NCBI RefSeq assembly: GCF_019703515.2
Contig: NC_059348.1
Span: 20,107,656 to 20,171,655, forward strand
Length of the DNA stretch: 64,000 nt
Direction: 5' to 3'
Source of the DNA: Myxocyprinus asiaticus
Lineage: Eukaryota; Chordata; Actinopteri; Cypriniformes; Catostomidae
In this document: positions 55,978 to 64,000 of the stretch, piece by piece
Numbering within the stretch: the stretch's first letter is position 1
Layout: each line of letters opens with the position of its first letter
The notes under the pieces: generated by a model
What the model was told of the DNA's origin: nothing
The model's input: the letters and a program-made list of their open reading frames with translations, nothing else
Database searches by the model: none
Program-made: the position numbers and the translations under genes

Positions 55978-56160
55978 GTTCCCTATCTGTCACTCACTCC
56001 ACGTTGTGTCGATGTAGTGACACTAGGGGTCACTCTTGGGAGCCCGAAACACCTCTGGTCTTTGATAAAAGGCCAATGAAAATTGGCGAGTGGTATTTGC
56101 ATACCACTCCCCCGGACATACGGGTACAAAAGGAGCTGGTATGCAACCACTCATTCAGAT
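55978..56160. repeat. DIRS-D left inverted terminal repeat
   Basis: Full-length left repeat including the 48-bp segment missing in DIRS-C. It matches the inverse of 60902-61070 closely. Confidence 0.9.
56073..56133 (+). promoter_or_regulatory. promoter-like block in DIRS-D left repeat, TATA mutated
   Basis: CCAATGAAAATTGG from 56073, octamer ATTTGCAT at 56095-56102, and TACAAAAGG at 56125-56133 where B and C have TATAAAAGG. The T-to-C change probably weakens it. Confidence 0.5.
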
Positions 56161-56380
56161 TTTCTCTTCGGAGCCGAACGGTCGATGTTCACTGAGCTGA
56201 ATTCCACAACTGTTAATTCACCTCTGCTGGATCTGATGGCGCATTTCAGCGGCTTCTCCCTCCTCTGCACTGGTGCACTGCAGAGAACGCCCCTGGGCGC
56301 TTCGGCAGACATAAAAGAGTACATTTCTCTAAAAGAGCGGCACACACGGAACGTCTTTTTAAAGACGTGTCTTTTTAAAG

Positions 56381-57241
56381 ATACCTTTGCGTTTGTGTGT
56401 TATTCCTGGTTGCGGTCTTTATCTCTCTCCTTCTGATGGTCATGATCGCTGTCTTTCATGTCTGGGTGCGACCCACATGGAGACAGCATTCGTGGATGGA
56501 TCATGTACTCATTGCGAGGACATGACCATGGCAACACTGCGGTCGCAGCTTGCCTTCGTAAGAAAGCAAGCCACCTCAACGGCTCCCTGCCTCGGTGTGC
56601 ACCTATGCCCGCAGAGTGCCGCCACCTGGCATGGGCGCCCAAAGCTCCCGTCCAAGGCCTGTAGGTTTACGTCATCCCTGACGGCCAAAGCCTACAGTGC
56701 CGCTGGACAAGCCGCCTCCGCCCTGCACGCCATAGCTCTCCTGCAAGTCCACCAAGCCAAGGCGCTAAAGGAACTGCAAGAGGATAGTTCCGCCCATGGA
56801 TTGATGCAGGAGCTGCGCTCGGCGACCGATCTCTCTCTCTGGGCAATGAAGGTCACGGCGCGGTCTCTCGGGTGGGCGATGTCCACCTTGGTGGTCCAGG
56901 AGCGCCACCTTTGGCTCAACCTGGTTGAGATGGGAGAGGCCGACAAGGCACGGTTCCTTGCTGCCCCCACTTCCCAGGTTGGCCTGTTCGGCGACACCGT
57001 CAAGGACTTTGACCAGCAGTTGCAGACGGAGGCTATCCGGCACATCCTGCCCCGGCGCGGCTCAAGATCCCACACCCCACCTGCTCGTCGCCAAGGGCGT
57101 CCCCCTGCGGTGACTGCACCGGCTCCACCACAGCCCGCCCCTGCGGCCCGGCCCCGGCGTGGAGCCCACCGCAGGAAGCAGACGCCACCCATCTCATGGC
57201 CGGCCGCCAAGAACCCGCGAAAGGCTTCGAAGCGCCCCTGA
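56381..57241 (+). pseudogene. DIRS-D gag-like gene, start codon lost, internally deleted
   Basis: The start codon used in B and C is ATA here (56381-56383), so no ATG opens the frame. From there about 285 codons are open: RLCVIPGCGLYLSPSDGHDR, CLSCLGATHMETAF, CTHCEDM (full Cys/His set), then a fusion near codon 72 where about 0.58 kb present in C is missing, then the helical block (AAGQAASALHAIALLQVHQA) and a basic Pro/Arg-rich tail ending NPRKASKRP. The deletion joins CTCGGTG to GCACCTATG at a short shared CGGTG and keeps the frame. Confidence 0.75.
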
Positions 57242-57359
57242 GACGGGCGACCCAAGGACGACGAAACCCACTATTTTGAAGCTGGTAAGCAGACCACTCC
57301 ATCCCCCGGTGGAGGGCTGGGAGAAGAATCTTTTGTTGAATTTTCATTTAATTTCACCG

Positions 57360-57933
57360 CATACAAAGGGGTTTACAGCCCCTACTTCATTGTCCCAAAA
57401 AAGCGGTGGGTTGCGACCAATCTTGGACCAGCGAGTACTGAACAGGGCTTTACAGACTCCCTTTCAAGATGCTGATGCAAAAACGCATTCTTCTGAGCAT
57501 CCGGCATCAAGATTGGTTTGCGGCGGTAGACCTGAAGGACGCGTACTTCCTTATCTCGATTCTACCTCGACACAGACCCTTCCTGCGGTTTGCATTCGAG
57601 GGTCGGGTGTATCAGTACAAGGTCCTCCCTTTCGGCCTGTCCTTGTCCCCTTGTGTCTTCACAAAGGTAGCAGAGGCAGCCCTTGCCCCGCTAAGGGAAG
57701 TGGGCATTCGCATCCTCAACTATCGCGACGATTGGCTAATCCTAGCTCACTCTCGGGATGTGTTGTGTGCACACAGGGACCTGGTGCTCTCGCACCTCAG
57801 CCGACTAGGGCTTCGGGTCAACTGGGAAAAGAGCAAGCTCCTCCCAGTTCAGAGCATTTCTTTTCTCGGCTTGGAGTTGGACTCAGTCTCGTTGATGGCG
57901 CACCTCACGAACGAGCACGCACAGTCGTGCTGA
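57360..57933 (+). pseudogene. DIRS-D reverse transcriptase, N-terminally deleted, altered active site
   Basis: The upstream part is fused from a deletion. From about 57469 one frame carries the palm: AVDLKDAYFLISILPRHRPF, then VLPFGLSLSPCVFTKVAEAA and the active-site box as YRDDW (57721-57735) instead of YLDDW. The Asp pair is intact but the preceding Leu is Arg, unusual at this buried position. The frame ends at TGA 57931-57933. Confidence 0.8.
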
Positions 57934-57934
57934 C

Positions 57935-58634
57935 TTGTTTGAAGGCGTTCAGACAGAAGACAGCGGTTCCACTGAAACTGTTTCAGAGGCTCCTGGGGCA
58001 TATGGCATCCTCAGCGGTGGCCACTCCACTCGGGTTGATGCATATAAGACTGCTTCAGCACTGGTTCCAGACTCAAGTCCCGAGATGGGCATGGTGCCAC
58101 GGGACACATCGCGTGGCCATCATGCCAGTCTGTCGCCGCCTCTTCAGCCCTTGGACCGACCTCACATTTCTACGGGCAGGCATTCCCCTAAAGCAGGTCT
58201 CCAAGTGCGTCGTGGTTACGACAGACACCTCCAAAACGGGCTGGGGTACTTTATGCAACGGGCACGCAACCGCTGGCTCCTGGACGGGCCCGCGGCTACG
58301 TTGGCACATAAACTGCCTCGAGATTCTGGCAAATCTGCTCACCCTGCGGAGGTTTTGGCCATTGATCCAGGGCAAGCATGTGTTAGTTCAGACAGACAAC
58401 ACGGCAACGGTAGCATATATCAACCGTCAAGGCGGTCTACGCTCCTGTTGTATGTCAAAACTCGCCCGCCGTCTCCTCCTCTGGAGTCAGCAGCACCTCA
58501 AGTCGCTGCGAGCCACTCACATCCCGGGCGACCTCAACACTGCAGCGGACGCGCTGTCATGGCAGGTTACCCTCAGGGGAGAGTGGAGACTCCACCCTCA
58601 GGTGGTCCAGCTGATTTGGAGTCGATTCGGGTAG
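57935..58634 (+). pseudogene. DIRS-D RNase H, mostly open
   Basis: An open frame continues from about 57930 to 58634 with all RNase H motifs: VVVTTDTSKTGWG near 58209 (Asp), WHINCLEILANLL near 58303 (Glu), VQTDNTATVAYINR near 58385 (Asp) and GDLNTAADALSWQ near 58528 (last Asp). It ends at a TAG (58632-58634) immediately before the VDLFTS block. The least damaged RNase H of the four copies. Confidence 0.8.
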
Positions 58635-59074
58635 GCACAGGTAGACCTGTTCACTTCCCAAGAATCCTCCCACTGCCTGCTCTGGTACGCCCTGACCGAG
58701 GCACCTCTCGGTATAGACGTGCTGGCACACAGCTGGCCCCCTGGACTTTGCAAATATGCGTTTCCCCCAGTGAGCCTACTTGCACAGACCCTGAGGAGCA
58801 GGTCGTCCTGGTAGCACCCTACTGGCCCACCCAGACATGGTTCTCGGACCTCACGCTCCTCGTGACAGCTCCCCCGGCAAATTCCCCTGAGGAAGGACCT
58901 TCTTTCTCAGGGACGGGGCACCATCTGGCACCCGCGACCAGACCTCTGGAATCTCCATGTCTGGCCCCTGGACGGGACACGGAAGACTTAAGCGGCCTAC
59001 CACCCACGGTGGTAGACACGATCACTCAGGCTAGGGCCCCCTCTATGAGGCGCCTGTATGCCTTGAAGTGGTGA
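58635..59074 (+). pseudogene. DIRS-D linker between RNase H and recombinase
   Basis: VDLFTSQESSHCLLWYAL continues the RNase H frame past the TAG, then breaks near 58790 where a short deletion removes part of the acidic segment seen in C. The recombinase start (DLSGLPPTVVDTITQARAPS) appears in another frame from about 58985 and reads MRRLYALKW up to a TGA (59072-59074). Confidence 0.7.
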
Positions 59075-59992
59075 CTGTTCGCTAAGTGTTGTTCTTCCCG
59101 ATGCAAAGACCCCCAGAGATGCGCAGTCGGATCGGTGCTTTCCTTCCTGCAGGAGAGGTTGGAAGGGTGGCTGTCCCCCTCCACCTTGAAGGTGTATGTA
59201 GCCGATATAGTGGCACACCACGACACAGTGGACAGTAAGTTCTTAGGGAAGCACAACATGATCATCAGGTTCCTGAGAGGCGCCAGGAGGTTGAATCCCT
59301 TCAGACCGCGCCTCGTTCCCTCATGGGACCTCTCTGTAGTTCTTCAGGGTCTACGGAGAGCCTCCTTTGAGCCCTTGCAGTCAGCTGAGCTTAAGGCACT
59401 CTCTTTGAAGACTGCCCTAATGACTGCGCTCACTTCCATCAAGAGGGTAGGAGAACTGCATGCGTTCTCTGTCAGTGAAACGTGCCTGGAGTTTGGTCCG
59501 GGCTACTCTCATGTGATCCTGAGACCCCGACCAGGCTATGTTCCCAAGGTTCCCACGACCCCTTTTAGGGACCAGGTGGTGAACCTGCAAGCGCTGCCCC
59601 AGGAGGAGGCAGACCCAGCCTTGATGTTGCTGTGTCCGGTGTGTGCTTTACGCATCTATTTGGATCACACGCAGAGCTTTAGAGTCTCTGAGCAGCTCTT
59701 TGTCTGCTTTGGTGGACAGCAGAAAGGAAGCGCTGTCTCCAAGCAGAGGATCGCCCACTGGCTCATTGATGCCATAACAATGGCATATCATGCCCAGGAC
59801 GTGCCACCCCCGGCAGGGCTATGAGCCCATTCTACCAGGGGTGTAGCGGCCTCCTGGGCCATGACCAGTGGCGCCTCTCTAACAGACATTTGCAGAGCAG
59901 CAGGCTGGGCAACACCCAACACCTTTGCGAGGTTCTACAATCTCCAGGTGGAACCGGTTTTGTCCCATGTAGTGGCAGGCACAAGCAGGTAA
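58950..59992 (+). pseudogene. DIRS-D tyrosine recombinase, two premature stops
   Basis: From about 58950 to TAA at 59990-59992 a single frame is kept, interrupted only by TGA at 59072-59074 (TGT in C) and TGA at 59822-59824 (CGA in C). N-terminal domain: SVLSFLQERLEGWLSPSTLK. Catalytic residues: Arg in TSIKRVGELHAF near 59440, HxxR in AHSTRGVAASWAM just after the second stop, and Tyr in TFARFYNLQVEPV near 59930. This is the best preserved recombinase in the window. It would join circular cDNA to target DNA at short matching sites. Confidence 0.85.
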
Positions 59993-59994
59993 GT

Positions 59995-60737
59995 CCGGGA
60001 CAGCTGGCCGGGTGTATTACTTGCACATAGCGCCTTTCACCTCCCCTGAGCTGAAGACGTGCGCTGTTGACTCCCAGTAGTGTTCACAAACTGTGTTCCC
60101 TGGATGATTTCCTCCGAGCCCTGTGGCAGACGAGTTCACGGAGAAACTCGCTGCTGGCTCAGTACATGTGCTAATTAAGCCCTGTACTGGGGTAGGTGCT
60201 CCACATGTGTTGGTTCCCCATAGGTAACCCCATGCAACGTTTATCTTCCGCTAATTTGTTTCCCTGTTGGTAAACTGCATCTTCCTTGGGCAGAGGCCCC
60301 TCTGCCCCAGTCACCATGTTTGTAGAAAATCCTCCCCCGTAGGGTAGGACCTACCATAGGACTTCTCCACATGACATACTTCCGACAAAGCTCGGCAAGA
60401 CCATGTGACATATTTCCACTCAAAATACCCCCCCCTCTGGGCAGGGTGTGGTCTCCGCAGTGTCTTCCCCTTGGGAGGGACACCCCCCGGACGTAGACCT
60501 GGTGGCCCCAGTCGGTTAATTCCTTTTTTTTTTGAGGGGGGGGGGGGAGGAAAAAAAAAAAAAAGAGGATAAGAGGCCACAAATGGGCTAGCCTGTCTCT
60601 ATCTTTTGGGCAGTCGACTTGTCCCCAAAGGGCCGTTCGACACTCATAACAGCTTTGGGGGAAGTTACACAGTGGTCTGCCCGTCACACACCGCCATTTC
60701 ACGTAACACAGTTCAGCCAGTTGTGGCATTTCGTATA
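59995..60737. other. DIRS-D 3' non-coding region
   Basis: Colinear with 52805-53550 of DIRS-C, including the C-run (60428) and the T/G/A homopolymer stretch at 60520-60564. No coding motif. Confidence 0.6.
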
Positions 60738-60845
60738 GGGACCCCTAGTGTCACTACATCGACACAACGTCAAGTGAGTGACAGATAGGGAACGTCCTGG
60801 TTACTTGTGTAACCTCCATTCCCTGATGGAGGGAACGAGACGTTG
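60738..60845. repeat. DIRS-D internal complementary region
   Basis: 60738-60793 is the inverse of the left terminus (55978 onward); 60794-60845 is the inverse of the right-end extension (61065-61116), starting GTCCTGGTTACTTGTG. Same layout as in DIRS-C. Confidence 0.9.
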
Positions 60846-60901
60846 TATCCCTCCTGCCACAACGCTGAACTACCCACTGAAATGGCCAGGACCTTGTCTC
60901 G

Positions 60902-61116
60902 GCTCCTCAGCACAAAACCTGAATGAGTGGTTGCATACCAGCTCCTTTTATACCCGTATGTCTGTGGTATGCAAATACCACTCGCCAATTTTCATTGGCC
61001 TTTTATCAAAGACCAGAGGTGTTTCGGGCTCCCAAGAGTGACCCCTAGTGTCACTACATCGACACAATGTCTCGTTCCCTCCATCAGGGAACGGAGGTTA
61101 CACAAGTAACCAGTAC
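60902..61116. repeat. DIRS-D right inverted terminal repeat with extension
   Basis: Inverse of the left repeat, followed by TCTCGTTCCCTCCATCAGGG and the extension GTTACACAAGTAACCAGTAC. A short deletion near 60962 removes part of the segment between TATA and octamer. Confidence 0.9.
60944..60976 (-). promoter_or_regulatory. promoter-like block in DIRS-D right repeat, facing left
   Basis: On the minus strand: octamer ATTTGCAT at 60969-60976 and an intact TATAAAAGG at 60944-60952. The spacing between them is shorter than in the other repeats. Confidence 0.45.
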
Positions 61117-61680
61117 GATTCATAGCCTGGAACTTTTAACTTCAAAGGCTGAAATACACAGGGGACACTTATTTGGAAATGTTTGCTCTTCACAGCTTCC
61201 AAATGCTCAATAAAATGTGCACTCCTACAATAATCTACAACATATTACAATATAAACAGTTAAAAGTAAGCATTGTTATATTTCATCAACACTATATCAT
61301 CATCATCATCAACAGTTGATGATTAGTGATCGCTTGTCATAAATTTCCGATATGGCCTAATGATTGCAAACTGCTTTGCAACATTTGGAAACACTCACAA
61401 GCCCCCACATGCTTGGAGAAAATACAACAGTGCCACCACATTTTTACTCTGAAGGACGCAGTGCATGCATTTAATGAAATCGTATTCTATTTAAGTTTGA
61501 TAATCACATTAGGTCATATCACGATTCCTGTCTTTCTGCCCCCAAATTTAAGACTTCTTTAAATGATTATTAAGACTTATGTTGAATCATTTAAGATATT
61601 TAAGACTTTTTATGACCTTAATTTTTGGAAAACTGAATTTAATACATTTTAAGACTTTTTAAGGATCCGTGGGAACCCTG

Positions 61681-61918
61681 AGAGCTATTGTCTGTCGTTA
61701 TACAGCCCACTATAATGAGATATCAATGAGACATGCTCTGGTCAAAAGCCAAGTTGCCTCAATCAATGCCTCACACAGATAACCCAAGCCAACTATCAAT
61801 CACTGTCTGACATAAAAAGGACACGGCAATCACGCATGTTTATACTGAACACACACCTCCTCTTCTGAAGGTTCAAGAGTGTAAAAAACGACCTGTGCAA
61901 TATCTTCAAATCACTCAC
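61681..61918. other. tnk2 intron start
   Basis: Sequence directly downstream of the donor GTGAGT (61913-61918 on the minus strand). Nothing else recognised. Confidence 0.5.
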
Positions 61919-63318
61919 CAGTCTAACTTTGTCGTGGGTGCCGGTGCTGTCAGTCCTGCTAAATGAGCCATCAGTGCTGACTCTGCACAGGCTGAGAGAG
62001 TTCTTCAGTCCCCCTCTACATCCAGCGACTGTCAGACTGCTGTTGTTATTAGAGGAGAAGTTGGACTTGAACTCCCCTTGTTGTTGAACCATAGGCTTGA
62101 CTGTGGCTGTGTTTACATGCTTCTTCTCCTCACCGCTCTCTGCTTCTCTGAAGAACTTATCGTAGCGGTCTAGATACGGAGGCCTCTCAGGCAGGAGGTA
62201 GTAGTGTGTATTGCTGACTTTCTTGCCATCCCGTACGATAGGCAGGATGCAGGGCCCTTTGGCTGGCTCCTTGTCTTTGCCTTGTGCCTGGATGACCTTG
62301 GGTGCAGCATATTTGGGATCTGAGGCAAAGCTCTGAGTGGTTGGCATGAGTTTAGCAGGAGAGGTGGAGAGGTAGGATGAGCCATAAATGGAAGTGGATG
62401 AGCAAAAGCTGCCACGGGTCTGCGGGGAGCCCACGTGTGGGCTGGGCGTGCGTGAGCTCGGCTGGGAGAGGGGATCTCGAGGGGGGATCTGGGGTGGATG
62501 CTCTTTGTCCTCCTCATTTCCAGAGACTGGGGAGAGCTCACCAGACCAGCGCGCATACTCGCCACCTGTGCGTTTGACTGGACGTGGTGGGATGGGGATG
62601 CGTGGTGGTATCTGGGGTTTGTCTTCAGAAAAGTTTAGGACAATTTGACGGTGTGTCTCCAGCCCAGGGCTGGTAGAGCTCACAGGTACATTGAGATGCC
62701 TCATACACTCCTGCTGTAGCTCTTGAAAGATCTCAGCAGACTGGGAGAAGGTAGAGGCATGGCTCTGCCTGCAGGGCAAAAATAAATTGTCTTCTACATG
62801 AGCTTTGCCCTCTCCAGTGGGAGTACAGGGTGTGCACGGAGAGCAAGGTTCATCTGCTCCTCGATCAGCACTGTTGATGGAGCTTACTTCAATGTCATCC
62901 TCATCTTGTGCTACATCGTCATAGGCTGGGGGTGGAGGTAGGGGTCGAGCGTCCCAATCCACCACTGGGGTAGGGTGAAGGGGCCGAGGTAAAGAGCGTG
63001 AGGGACTCTGAGGAGGAGTTCTGTCTAAGATATTCTCTGCTTCCAGGGCAAGCTTAGCAAGGGTGGGGACTTGGACCTCCACCACAGGAGAGGGGGAAGG
63101 TGTGGCTGATGGAAGTTCTTCTCCAAAGTCTATTAGAGAGACCTCTGTGGGAGTGCTGCTCCCTGAAGTCTGCACACCGTGAATGGAACGATCACCTATC
63201 TTGGTAGCAGAGACCCAAGCAGCTGGTTTGAGCTTAAGGCCCTTTTTCTTCAAAGAGGTTTGTCGAAGGCCTGAGAATGTTTGGTCCTCGTCCTCAGCAA
63301 CAGCATCATAGCATGGTT
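61919..63318 (-). CDS. tnk2: tnk2 large exon, proline-rich C-terminal half of ACK1
   Basis: A 1400-nt exon coding about 467 residues. The acceptor CTCATGTGGACAG precedes it (AG at 63319-63320); phase 1 in, so the split first codon is probably Lys, giving [12 protein letters not shown]. The donor CTG/GTGAGT ends it in phase 0. Landmarks shared with vertebrate TNK2 (from memory): [129 protein letters not shown]. The region is mostly disordered, binds SH3 and clathrin-type partners, and holds the Mig6-like segment. ACK1 is a cytoplasmic tyrosine kinase downstream of CDC42 and receptor kinases. Kinase, SH3 and CRIB exons lie to the right of the window. Confidence 0.93.
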
Positions 63319-63320
63319 CT

Positions 63321-64000
63321 GTCCACATGAGAAAAAAAAAACACAATCAAACCTCTAACATGATCTGTTAAATAGGAAAGTAGTGACAGAGGAAACTGAA
63401 TCCTCAGAAAACAGAAGTGTCACCGCAATGCAAAGGCCACATACAAATGCAAACTTAATAGCATTTAAATGTGTGAGTGAATCCCTTAAAGTATCATTCT
63501 ATGTTTATATGGAATAGATGTGTCTCTTCTGATCCTGTGATGGTTGACATTTACAGTGATATCCATATCAATGTTTTGTCGTCTCACGGCTGTAAAGAAG
63601 AAATACAGATGGCAGCAGTTTAGCCCATTTGTTGTTAACTTTTTTTGTATAGTAATACAAAATATAGTTGGCGTTGTGAGATGTTCAATTTCATCCAACA
63701 GGGGCACCGTGTTTTATTAATGCTGTCACAACCAGAATTCCTCTAAAGTGAATTTGGTTGTAGAATGCTGTTGTGACATCCATAAAAATCCAAACTCTGT
63801 GTGTACAGAACAGGACTTAGCACTGACAAGAGTGACAACTGTATTTTGCTGCAGTGTGCATGTGGCCAACAAAGAACTATTTTCCCTGACTCATAATGTC
63901 TGTGTAAAAAAAAAAAAATGGAAAAGAGTCATCAGGATATCCCACATTCCTCAAAAAAAACAAAAAAAAAAAACAAAAAAAACAAAAACAAAAGAATGAC
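63321..64000. other. tnk2 intron, right edge of window
   Basis: Intron sequence upstream of the large exon (minus-strand sense). It ends in an A-rich low-complexity tract (63950-64000). A 73-codon frame on the minus strand (63486-63707) lies after an acceptor-like CTTTACAG but shows no TNK2 similarity. Confidence 0.45.

Larger units (their letters stand above)
55978..61116 (+). mobile_element. DIRS-D: DIRS retrotransposon with both termini, internally deleted
   Basis: 5.1 kb. Left repeat from GTTCCCTATCTGTCACTCAC (55978), Gag-like gene, RT, RNase H, recombinase, internal complementary region (60738-60845), right inverted repeat (60902-61116). It is about 1.2 kb shorter than DIRS-C because of deletions in gag (near 56596) and between gag and RT (near 57335). 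GTT marks the left edge; GAT follows the right edge. Antisense to tnk2. Confidence 0.9.
55054..61680. mobile_element. terminal-repeat element, outer shell of nest 2 (tentative)
   Basis: CAGGGTT at 55054 with AAGACC words downstream is mirrored by AAGACTTTTTAAGGATCCGT then GGGAACCCTG ending at 61680. AGAGC stands at both outer edges (55049-55053 and 61681-61685). The inner sequence on both sides is rich in TTAAGACTT words, as in a fish hAT-type repeat I recognise. A 5-bp duplication does not suit hAT, so the class is uncertain. Confidence 0.5.

Noticed and set aside
63486..63707. Additional tnk2 exon after an acceptor-like CTTTACAG
   Set aside because: The translation (VRRQNIDMDITVNVN) shows no resemblance to TNK2 and ends in a stop; no supporting donor.

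Overview
The window is a piece of teleost fish nuclear genome, most likely cypriniform. The reasons are AT-rich DNA with long (TA)n and (CT)n(GT)n tracts, a tRNA-derived SINE, Tc1 elements of Sleeping Beauty type, TTAA-flanked fold-back MITEs, hAT remnants, and several DIRS-type tyrosine-recombinase retrotransposons. No bacterial genes, CRISPR arrays or rRNA genes were seen. The species call rests on recognised repeat families, not on a search.

The only host gene I can support is the 3' part of tnk2 (activated CDC42 kinase 1, ACK1) on the minus strand. A 1.4-kb exon at 61919-63318 encodes the proline-rich C-terminal half. Two small exons at 41498-41593 and 40860-40987 encode the UBA region. 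A terminal exon, mostly 3' UTR, probably lies at about 35612-37395. The kinase, SH3 and CRIB exons lie beyond the right edge. The intron between 41594 and 61918 is about 20.3 kb and is largely mobile-element sequence.

Left part (1-35 kb): no host gene was recognised. It holds fold-back MITEs (2.6-3.8 kb), a TTAA-flanked element (4.5-5.5 kb), two abutting DIRS elements (A, 5653-10370; B, 10371-14943), a terminal-repeat element (16.5-17.3 kb), a Tc1 MITE (19.1-19.6 kb), a probable solo LTR (21.5-22.1 kb), a decayed Tc1 element (22.3-23.6 kb), a hAT transposase gene split by an L1-like LINE (24.1-28.0 kb), a SINE (33.1-33.4 kb) and a Sleeping Beauty-type Tc1 (33.5-35.0 kb).

Right part (tnk2 territory): an almost complete Tc1 lies in the last intron (38.3-39.9 kb). 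The large intron holds Tc1 and LINE debris (41.8-44.8 kb) and two nests. Nest 1 is a hAT-like element (45861-54327) holding a smaller terminal-repeat element (47073-54259), which holds DIRS-C (47626-53936). Nest 2 is a terminal-repeat element (55054-61680) holding a hAT end, a SINE and DIRS-D (55978-61116).

The DIRS copies encode a Cys/His-rich Gag-like protein, reverse transcriptase plus RNase H, and a tyrosine recombinase. C and D keep the diagnostic termini: inverted terminal repeats plus an internal complementary region that pairs with both ends. All four copies carry disabling mutations. B, C and D share a promoter-like block (CCAAT pair, octamer, TATA) in their terminal repeats. Because the repeats are inverted, the right-hand block faces leftward, in the sense direction of tnk2.
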